Assembly (NCBI GenBank): GCA_037577475.1
Contig: CM075194.1
Location: 20,462,992-20,526,991 of the forward strand
Direction: 5' to 3'
DNA length: 64,000 bases
DNA from: Chaunax sp. Z400
Taxonomy: Eukaryota > Chordata > Actinopteri > Lophiiformes > Chaunacidae
The position numbers were made by a program, and so were the translations under genes. Numbering within the stretch: position 1 is the stretch's first letter; the number at the start of each line of letters is the position of its first letter. Below, one piece after another: positions 12,146 through 24,700 of the stretch. The notes under the pieces are model-generated. The model did not search any database, had not been told where the DNA came from, and worked only from the letters and a program-made list of their open reading frames with translations.

Positions 12146-15100
12146 ACAACAATGCATATAAATACACATACACACAGTCGCATATACAAATGCATACAAA
12201 TACACCAAACCCTGCTGAGTATATACAATCTGCTGCAACGCTTTCCTCCTGGAGAGCAATGTCTGTTATGTATCAGATACAGTCCGCTGATATCAAACTC
12301 TATCAAACATGCTGAAGCCCTCTTAGATCTGCATCCTCATAGGTCATTATACCATGCATTTGACTCTTTAAATTCAAACTGAAAGTGATTAATTGAGAGT
12401 TATTGTAATATACAAATAAATGTTCAACAAGAAAAACAAACCATAGAGTCGCATACATATCAAAACGTTTGGGTTTATGTGTTTAAAATTGGGTTTATTT
12501 GAGGTGTTTTGGAGTGAAGCAAAGTAATGACAAATTTAGTATTTGCTTTTTATTGACACTGATTTTCTAATCTATGCATATATAACAAATGTCTTGAAGG
12601 CAGATGGCTTCCATACTGAAGGTGAGAACGATTATGTCTGCAATAGTTTATTATTTCATTACTGCGAGAAAACCGGCTTTGGTGTCTCTATATCATCTAT
12701 ATCTAATCTATAGTCAACCCGCTATCATGAGAAAATGAAAGATACTTTCCTCTTATTATTACTTCAATTGTTTTTCAGAGATCAAGAGTGCCATGCCAGA
12801 ATGCATAGATAATATCTTGACAGCTCCAGCAACTGATTTATCCTGAAAATACCACTTATTGGGTACCCATTATTAATCAACACATTATACAGAACTCTGA
12901 ACATATTATTTAAAAACAGATTTCAAACACAAACCAATGTGGGTAGTTTTAATTTCTAGTTTACCTATGCCAATGGCAATTCTTTTGGTTATGCCAGAAA
13001 CACAGCAACACACCCGCAGTAAGTTGACCTCTAATTGTAAGCCTATCCTTCACAGTAATGAGCCATAACGTAAATACTGTCATATTTAATCCCTAGGTAA
13101 AAACATCTTACAACAAGTGATAAAAGTTCATACAGTATCATTTGAAAAGCCTAAACACACCCCACAAATCAATGTCTGTGTCACGGCCCACTCTTATGAT
13201 TCTTGTGAAGTTGTTTTTCTTTGATAAATTCACTTGTATTATGAGAAAAGAAGCTGTCATGTTTTGTTTTTTTGTCTTTTTTGTCATCTCAAAAAAATAT
13301 GAAATACTTATCTTCTGGTCTGAAGAAAACGGCCTAAAAAAAATAATGGTAAGCATGTCTGGTTTGAGCTTCGTTTCTTAGGTTGATTCTCATGGGCATT
13401 TTCAATTTAACAGAAAAAAAAAACTAAGTGGAAATGCTGAAAAGGGAAAAAAAAGTCTTAATATTGCTAAATAGCTTACTCATGGCAGAGGTGGAAAACG
13501 TGGCATAAAGTAAAATGTGCAAAAAGCTCAGTGGAAACAGGAATAATAAATAAACTCTCTTAATTACCTCTTCTCATTGCGCCCTCTTCTTCTGCAGTGG
13601 GTTAAGGCCAACCAACAGTTTTTGTTAATATATCCAGATTTAGATATTGACATAACATTAGTGGATGGAAAATTGGCATTAATTGGTATTTTCTCACACC
13701 ATTTTCTGGAAATTCATCTGTAATTTGCTACAAGTATTTTTTTGGACTCTTGGCTATTGACGTCCCATTAGACGCTGTACATACTTTGTATTTTAATGCC
13801 ACATAAATGTAGATATATCACCCTTTTTAACTGCTGTGCATGTACATGCCTCCACTGGCAGGTGAGAATGCCATTGTGATCGTGGCTGGTGCCAACATGC
13901 TGCTGAGCACTGAGGAGCTGCAGAATGCTCTTCCTGCCATCAGTAATGCAAAAGTGCTGGTGTGCCAGCTGGAGATCAGCCCACAGACATCCCTGCAGGC
14001 TCTACGAATGGCCCAGGAGAATAAAGGTCAGTGATGATGGCGTGGTTAATGTTGATTCATGGTGGATCTTAGTAGTGACAGAAGAAGAAAACGTGTCCAG
14101 AAAAGTGTCAAAATGTCAATAGAAACTTCTCACTCCACCCTTGCAACATAATCCACTTCGCTTCTGACCATCTGTTTGCTCAGGATGTTCCAAAGCCTCC
14201 TATTTTTTCAAAAGTGTGACTATATACTGTACACCAATTCTGTCTTGGTCCTCATGCACGACCCTTTTGAGCCTGCTGCTTTTGGACAGGTGAGCTTACT
14301 TATTAGCTAGCTTGACAGTGAACATTCTATGAAGACAGCATACCATACATGGCAGAATAAAGGTTTTACACTCATTAAATGTCACACATTCGCTAAAGAT
14401 AAAGAGAAAAGAAAGAAATCAGGTTGCAATAAGTGGTTGTCCTTATTCCGGTGTTTTGTTTACAGGAACTGCTTGTCAAGCTAGCCAATCAGCAACCAAT
14501 GCGGTACATACAGTAGCAACTGAACAAGAGATTTTAATGGAAGCAGTATATTTTGGCAGCGGTGTAATTTTTTATTACTGTAGAATAATGACACCATCAG
14601 CATTTAGATTGGTTCCCTGTAAACTTTGCTCTTATAAAGCAATTGTGTCTGCCTCTGGGCACGAAATCTCCCAGCAAAATAAAGGCTGTCTGGTGACTTT
14701 CTGTTTCCATGTTAAATGCAGCTCCAGGCAGAATTAAAAACATGTTAAAAATTAAAATAAAATGGGGTGCGTTTAGCTCGGTCAGGAGAGCGTGCGCCGC
14801 TTGCTTGATTCCCGCTCATGGCCCTTTGCCGCATGTTTTGTACATCTTGCACATGTATTGTACATATCTGTGTGTGTGCGCGTGCATGTGTGTAACTGCA
14901 CAGTGTTGCGCATAGTCCTGTTAATTTTCAATCACGCTGCCAATAATCTTTTCAACAGGAATAATGTCCGAACCCTGATCCAGAACCGCCTCAAAATCTA
15001 ACCGATTCTTCCCAATTCCAAGGGCCACCTCTCTACGAAATTCAATTGAGAACTTGTAGTACATTAGGGATCTCACACTCAAAGCAGAGGGCTGCCCACC

Positions 15101-18100
15101 TCGAGTCTTGGATCTGCTTGAGGTTTCTGCCTGTTAAAAGGCAGTTTTTCCCCCACCACTGTCGCCAAGTGCTGCTCATGGGGGATTGTTGGATTGCTAT
15201 AGAATGAAGAGTCTGGTCTAGACCTGCTCTTCTTGGAAAGTGTCTTAAGATAGCTTTTGGTGTGATTTGGCGCTATATAAATAAAACTGAATTGACTTGA
15301 ACATTTTGAGATATTCTGCTTACAAACGAACTAACTAACTAATGAATTACCTAACTAACAGCAATGAAAACATAACCTCTTTGGTGGAGGTGAGAAGAAG
15401 ATAGAGCCATTACATAAACAAGACATAACGCAGACCCAACAAGGGCCATTCCACCTGTGTTGGACTATGAGCCACCAATGCTCTCTCCCTCTCTCTCTCT
15501 TGACCACATGATCGCTGTCTCTCTCTATCTCTTTCTGTATACCTCATGAACTCTCTCCCGGAGTCTCTCTGACCCTGATTTCCATCATTTTGATTCAACA
15601 CCTGAATATCATCATCTCACCTCAACGTTTTTGTGAGATAATCAGCATCACAAGGAATCTTAAGACAACCATTTAACCCAAAAATGGAATCCTTTTGTTG
15701 CGTTTTGTCCATCCGTTTACACGAGAACGGTGTTTTCTGGGACTGAATATGCAAGCTTTTGAAAATGGGCTCCAGAGTGGAACCAGCCTTATTTGCATGC
15801 ATACAGTAGACACCAAACAGTCTACTATGGCCAGAACAACAACAAAAATACAACGTCAGACTGTCTGGTTTTGTGCTGCAGACTCTGTTGAGTTTATTAA
15901 CTCGTCCAATGTAGATTTCCGGAACCACCACTGTGATCTTAATCTGTAATGTTGATTTTGAAAGGTTACACCACCAACTACTGCCTTGGCATACATACTA
16001 CACTGAAAAAGATGCCGTGTAAACACAGAAGCTTTTGCAAATGTAAGCTACAGACGTTGCTGTATAACTCACTGTGCTAAGCATGTGTGCTGGCTTTATG
16101 ACTCTTATCTATTAGTGCTATAGCTGGTACATAAACAGTGATAAGACTGTGTTTTTCTTTTCATAAAGGTGACATGTTTCTTATTTCCTGCTTGTTGTCC
16201 GGTTCGTCATCAGCTGTCCAAAGGTGCCAGTATGAAGGCCTCGTAGGATTGAAACGCTCTCCCATTTATGTACCTTTCACAGTTTCTTTTTAACTTTTTG
16301 AAACCAACTATTCAACAAGCACACCAGGCATCAAAGTGAGCAGGATCATGACAGTACTTCCATCCCCTGCACTGCTATAGTTATGTTCTTGCCAAGAAGA
16401 AAAATGTCAGATCTGGGAACATGAGATTAAATAGCTCATTTTAAAAGTTATTTCTCCTTTTGTTTAATCATGCCTCGTTATTTCTAGACTGGAACCATCT
16501 TAAAATTATCTCTGCATGGACAGACAATTTTACGAGTATTAAACCATTTTCTCCTCAAATTCACTGTTGTGAAAAGAACTAAGTGCAAACCTATCCTCAA
16601 GTGCGGTCATTCAGCAGAACACTTTTCCCTTCAAACATGGTCTGACAACTTTTTGCGCGAGCTGGTTCTTTTCAAGGATGCTTTTAAAGCAGCACATACT
16701 GACGATGCCATTTTTAGGGTAGAAAAGCACAGTGGATGTTGAGAAGATGTCTCTAAATGGCTGAATGTCATGTGCCATATTTACACTTCCCTGCACTCTT
16801 TAGAGAGAGGCTTCCCTCCGACTTGTATCGCTTTATCAAGTAATCAACAAATGAAATTCATAGGTGTTTATTATTTCCCTTCCTCTCACCTTTTGCACCA
16901 ACCACCACATCTCTACAAACTTTCCCAAAAGTCAACAAGATCCCTGTAGTCCTGCATTAACAAAACCTATTTTAAATCCACCCTCCCTCTGTCCATTCCT
17001 CCCGCCACGTTTTTGGTGGCAACCAGGTTACTAAGCTCATCCTCATTAACAGCATCCTATTATTAGCAGGCCTCCACGTCATTCGAGACGTCTGGGGAGC
17101 CTTTCACCCCATCATCAGGGCCTGTCGTCAATAATCGCTCGCTGCAGGTTGCCAGAACGGAAGAGTCTCAGCCATAGCCATGTTGCAGATGGGATACCCA
17201 GATGGCCTCTCCCAGCACCACCCACCTTCCCTGCGCCCCCACTTTTCGCTGCATCGACCATACCACAGGATTAGGCTGGCCGCGCAGCGCCAGGAGAGAC
17301 GAAATGTGAGCAAAGACGCTTGGCAAACATACTACCTCGATAGTACTGCGCCGGAACATTGTGTAAATGGAGTTCTCTGGAGAGAATGGGTGTTAATGGG
17401 TTTGGTGGCAGGGATTTATTCACGCGGGGGTGAAGTGGCGCTCAAATTACGCAAATGTCACCATCAAGCCACACGTACTGTGGATGCCAGCTCTCGAAAC
17501 ACTTGTCAAGATAACCTATCAAGAAGAGTTCTCCTTGCATGTAATTTTTTTCAGAGGAAAACATATTTATGTACCTAATTCATTAAATCTATCATTTAAT
17601 ACTGAGAAGTTGATGGACTTGTAATTCATCTTAAGAAGTGAGGAAATGGTGCAAGTTGTGTAATTTCATTCTTTCTTTCTTCCATCTTAACCTTCCTCCT
17701 CCTCTTCCTTCTCGGAGCAAGACGCCGCTTTTATATTTCTCATCAGATGCAATTAGAGCCTCTTAAAGCCCTTTCACATACTCACTGATGACTCATTTCT
17801 TTTGTGAGTGTGTGTGTTCATGTAAGAGTGTGTAACCGATGTCTGTCTCACTCTGTTTTCCATCCACCTTTCCTCTTAATTGGACCCCAGCAAAAGCAGT
17901 TTTGTGCTTTCTGAACTGCTCATCCAGCACACGAGTGACCAAAATCTGAACCTCAGTGGAAGAAAACAAGAGTCATGACACACTCTTCTTCCAGACGTGA
18001 CTCAGTATGCACACGTCCCACTGTTGCCACATCTGTCCCAGCAGCTGTGAGTGTGTGTTGTGTGCTGAAGTGTGTTTGTGATGTGTTTGCTAACACCTGG

Positions 18101-18758
18101 AGAGAAAAACAAAGCAACCTGAGAATGACACACCAGTCGGTGTTACGTCCACACCAGCACCCGCTTGCATCAGGGAGGCAGATTCCTTCATGCATTAGTG
18201 CATTAGGGATTTCACACAAGCTGCTCTTGTGTGCATATTGATAAGCTACCATCCCCAGCAGTCTTATTGCATATATACTTCATAAGCACTGATGCATTCA
18301 ACAGCATCACTGGAGTGACATGCTTGATGCAAACACTGTGGTCATGCTGCATACAAATGAGAGGCAGACAGTGGAGGACATCTTCCTACCAGGTCTGTCC
18401 ACAACTACAAATAATGATAAATAGTCTGAGTACGCCATGACCAAGCCTTTCACATGATTCAGTGATACTTTCTCTGTTTATCCTGTGGCATGTGTTTAAT
18501 GCTTCACTGACTAGATGATGGGTGTCTGTTAATGCCACAAAAGTACTCTGCATATTTCATTACAATCACTCTGATTAATAGTATAATCAAGCTTACAATT
18601 CAGCACTGGTTAACATAAATGAGGTGGAGGAGCAAAAAACGTCCATTTATTATAGTGTAAATAGTTTTTAATTGGACGCATGCATCGAGATCCAAGATTG
18701 TTTACAACGCAAAAGAAAAGTAACGTGAATGCAGGTAAGTACATTAAATAGGGTTTGA

Positions 18759-18798
<40 letters not shown>

Positions 18799-21700
18799 TT
18801 AGAGTTGAAACTTCACAAGTTTCCTATAAATTCCAGCTGTTTACACACTGAAGCTGAGCAAATCATCAAATGCCTCCTCGCTCACTTGTACCTTAAATTC
18901 CTGGTTTCTCCTTTCAGAAACAAGAAGCTGTCATTTTAACCTCTTTAAATTGACTGTACAGGGTCTTTATCGGTGTGGAGATAAAAATTATATCAAAATA
19001 TTGATATAGCCAAGGTGATTAAATAATAGCCATAGCATACACCATGCTGCAGTGTGGTCATGTCTATAAAAAGGATGGTGATCTGTTTCTTTATGTAGAC
19101 CCAGATATACAAAGGCATCAAATTTGAAAATGATCATTATGTCTGTGTCTAAGAGTGGCTAAAAACATTAATAACAATGGTACCGTAAAGGAAAAAGCTG
19201 GATTTATTATTTTGTATTGTTTTTTTAAAAACATTTGCCATGACAACACCAAAACGTTTGATTGATCTAACCGGTGCCATAGAGCTCCATTGTTATGTTC
19301 CAAGCTCCAAGAGAGCTTTATTGTCATTTCAGCCATGTACAAGTACACACGACAAGTACAAGTCAGCGTTTCTCCAGTACCATGCTGCTACATATTGACA
19401 GGGGACTACATAAAGTGCACAGTTTAAGACAATATGTGCAAAACATAGGACTACATGAAGTGCACAGTTTAAGACAATATGTGCAAAACATAGGACTACA
19501 TAAAGTGCACAGTTTAAGACAATATGTGCAAAACATAGGACTACATGAAGTGCACAGTTTAAGACAATATGTGCAAAACATAGGACTACATAAAGTGCAC
19601 TGTTTAAAACAATATGTGCAAAACATAGGGCTACATAAAGTGCACAGTTTAAGTCAATATGTGCAAAACATAGGACTACATAAAATGCACAGTTTAAGAC
19701 AATATGTGCAAAACATAGGACAACATAAAATGCACGGTTTAAGAAAATATGTGCAAAACATAGGGCTACATAAAGTGCACTGTTTAAGACAATATGTGCA
19801 AAACATATGACTACATAAAGTGCACAGTTTAAGACCATATGTGCAAAACATATGACTACATAAAGTGCACAGTTTAAGACAATATGTGCAAAACAGGACT
19901 ACATAAAATGCACAGTTTAAGAAAATATGTGAAAAACATAGGGCTACATAAAGTGCACAGTTTAAGACAATATGTGCAAAACATAGGACTACATAATGTG
20001 CACAGTTTAAGACAATATGTGCAAAACATATGACTACATAAAGTGCACAGTTTAAGACAATATGTGCAAAACATAGGGCTACATAAAATGCACTGTTTAA
20101 GACAATATGTGCAAAACATAGGACTACATAAAGTTCACAGTTTAAGACCATATGTGCAAAACATATGACTACATAAAGTGCACAGTTTAAGACAATATGT
20201 GCAAAACATAGGACTACATAAAGTGCACAGTTTAAGACAATATGTGCAAAACATAGGACTACATAATGTGCACAGTTTAAGACAATATGTGCAAAACATA
20301 TGACTACATAAAGTGCACAGTTTAAGACCATATGTGCAAAACATGACTACATAAAGGAACAAAACAGTCTACAGAGTACTGTTTAAAGTGAATGTGTGTA
20401 AAATGGTACGAGTATTGTAAGACTTGACTATGTAAACAATGTAAACAATGCTGAGAAAATGTAAATAGGAGACAAGGAGAGTGCAAAAACACATCAACGA
20501 GCACTAGCTGACATTCATACACAGTGACGTTTACTCACTCTGCACATACTGTACTGCTGCTGGAAATACCCTGAGAACCAGTTATGTATCAATACACATC
20601 AAAAAATAGTCCCCAACAAATCTAGTTTTCAGTGTCCAAACCAAGCCATGGAACTGCAAATGTTCAAACTTTTTAGGACTCTTGTCATGTTTGTTTTTAT
20701 AAAGATATACACTGGTTACAAGAGTCTTATATTTGCGGCCATTTTAAAGATGTACAGTACTTCTTCAGCAGGAACCAATGGGTAGTGAAGCAAGAAATGC
20801 AAGAATACATGTATATTTTTAGTGGAAGATGAGGGAGGGCTGAAAACAGACAGACTGATGAGACAGTAGAAGAACATTTGTGACATGGCTGTGGCTCATG
20901 TACGTATACAGTAGAGTGTAAGTGTGTGTGCAGAGAGAGAGAGGCATCATTACCACTTTAACTCGCGAGCAGCCCAGCATCCACCTCAAAGCGCCAGGTG
21001 GCCAAAGCCCTCCACAAACCCACGCAGCTGCTCTCTTATTTGCCCACGCAAGCACATGTGCACGCACGGCAACGAGACACACATTTCTTTTTGCGCAGCA
21101 GACTTTGATGTCACAAATGCTGAACATATATTTCCCTCGCACACTCACTTGCACGAGTCTTTCTTTCATACACAGATATCAGAATTAATCGCTTCGTCAA
21201 GCTGGGCTTATCCTCACACATACACAGAAATCATGGTATTAGATGCATTAATGCTCTCCGCTCATGAATATGCATAAGACAGTGATGTGCAACACGTACA
21301 GAGGATTACTTCTGACAAACACTCTCGTGCTCCTCAGCATATACACAGAAAGGGTCACAACTCATCTCACCCACACACACCGACACACACACACATATAT
21401 AGTGTTATATACCTCATGTTGACTCTTTCCACACACACGATCCAGGAACTGCAGGGGTTATAGCGCGCCACAAACAGCTACAGGAAGTGAGCTTCTTATT
21501 TTTTTTTCTTCTTTCTCTCCAGTGTTCTTTTCCAGGGAATGCTAATTTAATCGTTTAAAAGGTACCTTTTTTTAGAAGCTTTTCCACTTGAGCTTTGCCT
21601 GCGAGAGCAATCCCCGGTGGTGACTCGCTAGCCTTTGTTAGCAGCAAGTTTAATTAAGATAATGCCAGACTTTGACAGTGAAGCTCAGCAAATGGGAAGG

Positions 21701-24700
21701 AAACATCAGACAATTGTAAGATGTGCCACTAAAGGACGTCGTCAAAATCGTATCCGTTTAAAGGCAGGATGACATTTTTAGCTGGGTGTCTTATTTGGAA
21801 CAATGACTCTTTTTGAACCCTATTAATTATTGCTTGTTATCTGAGTGACCTTAACATTTTGCTGTGTGACGCTGTGGCGATTAACCGGAACACTGCCTGG
21901 TTTCTTGTTACAGTAAAGACAATATTCAACCCCGCGCCCGCCATTTCTGACTTGGATCCAGGTTTCTACAGAGCCTCTGATGTGTTTTGCTGTAATGAGT
22001 CTGAGGTGATTGATCACAAACACACACACACACACACACACACATCCACACACACTCACAAACAAATAGTCTGCCTTTCTTACAAATGCATACAGTCACA
22101 ATAACAAAGGTGCGAAGTGAAACCAGTCCTTCACACTGCACATTTGCACTTTACAGTATTATTGGAGGCAGATCTACCAGGAAAATACTTTGTAATGTTT
22201 ATGTGTTTTTTCTTCTGTTGCTTCTAAACTTACACAGAACTTGTTAGGTTTTTTTTAATCTAGGACCCAAGAGCGAAGCACAAACACAGTTAAGGTGTAA
22301 CAGTTTATTTAACAGGCAAGAGGACGTGAGACCGGAGCGTGTTTGTGTGGCCAGCGTCTGAGAGGAGACTGAGTGGAGCGCTGGTCCAGATCAGCTGAGT
22401 ACAGAGCAGGAGGGTGAGCAGAGTGGAGGGTCTGAGCAGGTGCAAGAGCACAGAGTGGAAAGACTGGGCAGGAAGGTGAGGCTGGCAGTTCCAGGAGGTC
22501 CAGATGATCTAGAGGATACACAGGAAAAAATGAGCACACGGAGGAAACTAGAAAAATACAACTCGATACAAGAATAGTCTGAACGATATACCACTGGAGT
22601 TTAGCGGACGATCTGACGACGGATGGGAGTAGAGACCGGGGTTTTATGCTGGCAGTGATGATCAGTAACAGGTGTGAACTGCCAGTCTGCACCTCCAGGT
22701 GACCACGCCTTCACTCCAGCACCTGTAAACACTCAGACTAGGAGGATAGGAGATTAGTGGTAACAGGGATACCATGACAGAACTAGAAAAATGGTTTGCA
22801 TTTCTAGCCACCAGCTGTCGATCCTGCTTTCTGAAATGAGAAGTGTCCCTAGTTGTTTTTGGAAGATCTAACTATCGAGCTAATTAAGCTAACATTAGCT
22901 GTTTGAGTTGCTTGAAAACTCTCCAGCAGACTTTAAAAAAAAATTGTGTCTAGCCGACCCCTTAAATAAGCACTTGATGGCTGCATGGATGATATTGTTG
23001 TAAAAGACTGAATGTTTCAAGACAAAGTTTAGCAAGAAAAAGCGGTGTTTTTGCGATGCAGTTGCATCTTTCTTTTCCAGTTTCACTTCCTGTGCCGCGA
23101 CAGCTGAGGTGGGATCTAAACCTATTTTCAAACTTTAAATGGATAAGAAGCCCAGCTAATTGGCTTGGAGGTGGGAGCTTCAAAATGAATATGCAAAACA
23201 GACCATGTTCCACACCAGAATTTATTCCTTATATTGGCATCAGACCAGACGCTTTCTGCAACGCTGACTTCTTTCTCATTCAACCTGTTGTTCATCAGAT
23301 AATGATCAGATAAATCTGAGGTGGTACAAGTGAAATAAGAATAAAATAACAAAAAGTATTTGTTAATAGTAACCTGATGTTTTAGAAACTTTTAATTGAC
23401 TTAAACTTATCTTAAGTTTTACTTTTGGTGTTCTTGGACTAAAATAAGACTAAAATACTCAGACTTTTAGTCAAGTTTTACTTGACTAAAAACAGGATAA
23501 TACTGAGTAAATATGATAAAAACTAATAAGGACCTTTTGCACAGGACTAAGACTAAACTAAAGAAAATAGCTGACAAAATTAACACTAATTGCAATGTAA
23601 AGCTAATTAGTTTCAGTATTCTGAAAAGTGAAAATATAAGGTCAGGCTGTTTTTTTTACTTAACCATTTTAGGCTGCTTATTTCACTCGATGTAGCGTCT
23701 GTTTCATTTTTTTCTTCACAAGACAAAAGGCCTTTTGGACATTTTTAGGTTTTAGTCATATTGGCATTAAGAGATGGGTCATACTACACTGTGAATGTAC
23801 TGGTCATGAAACGAGCTTTTACGTAACCTGTAACCCCAACAACCAGTGATTGGTTATTGATGTGCTCTTTGGCCTCAAAAGTAGCATGTGGTAATTAGTG
23901 GTAATTAGTTAGCCGGGCATGCTAATGTTTGCAGCATGTGGTTCTGAAGACAAAAACACTGCATAGTCATGTCCTGACACTTTTGCTCCAGTTTTTAATT
24001 TGGGAAAGTCTAAAAAAAAAAATCAATAGTTGATAGTACTAAAAAAAAGTAATAAGAGTCAATAAGTGAGTAATAATTGTTCGAATCAATACAAGCTGCA
24101 GTTTAAACGTGCTGCCAACAACATTGACTTGCACACACGTAGAAATGGAGTGAATGGAAAGATCAGAGGCTGGAGATGTGAGCGCCCACACAACCACACA
24201 CCTTTTCAAAGTGATTCAGCCATATACCTCCTGGGTCATGACCCCCGCCCGCACATCAATATTCCACTGTAGCCTTGAGCGGTACACGTAAAGCCTGAGG
24301 TATGAAGAAGGGATTAAGTATCCCTCCGCTTTTAACCGTAAAAGCTAGTGTCATGGCACCTTATGTCTTGCCTGTCTGGTGATGACAGATGAGTGACAGG
24401 GGGCAGGGATAGATGGGAATTGTAGTAAAAACAAGGCAGATGTGCGCTGTGGCTGAGTCAGCGTCCCCTCGGGGGATAAAGTGGATGTGAGTTTTGCCTG
24501 GGAGCCTCTATTTCTATTTGATGTGGTGGTGCAGGGCGGAGAGAAGCTGCAGCCAGGTGTGGGGACATGAAAGGGAGAGTTGACGAAAGCAAAACATGTC
24601 AACATGAGAGCCAGGTCATGGAGGTTTAGTCATGTCATACATTAGGCTGCACACAGGGGGGGGGGCAACACTTACATATCACACCTATATAGGACAGGTG

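Larger units (their letters stand above)
14027..21913 (+). other. rbks: RBKS intron 5
   Basis: A 7.9-kb intron holding a SINE fragment (14764-14840), a retroposon 3'-end fragment (15010-15295), an (ATT)n run (18759-18798) and the 45-bp minisatellite (19405-20356). Its repeat-free parts include a GC-richer block at about 16980-17330 (with GCCTGTCGTCAATAATCG) and a stretch at about 21600-21720 that look less random than their surroundings. No exon is supported in it. Confidence 0.65.

Noticed and set aside
13840..14034. 64-codon frame starting at 13840 as an independent small gene
   Set aside because: It is RBKS exon 5 read with upstream intron bases. The acceptor at 13860-13861 and codon phase show the true boundary.
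19295..20331. Long open frames on both strands (171 codons forward; 169 and 225 codons reverse)
   Set aside because: They are translations of the 45-bp minisatellite, whose unit length is a multiple of three. Several frames are open at once and no family is matched.
19405..20356. Regular array considered as CRISPR
   Set aside because: Units are contiguous with no unique spacers, and the host is a vertebrate.
22309..22692. 127-codon minus-strand frame
   Set aside because: It lies inside a dispersed repeat that recurs at 52.2 kb. No protein signature.
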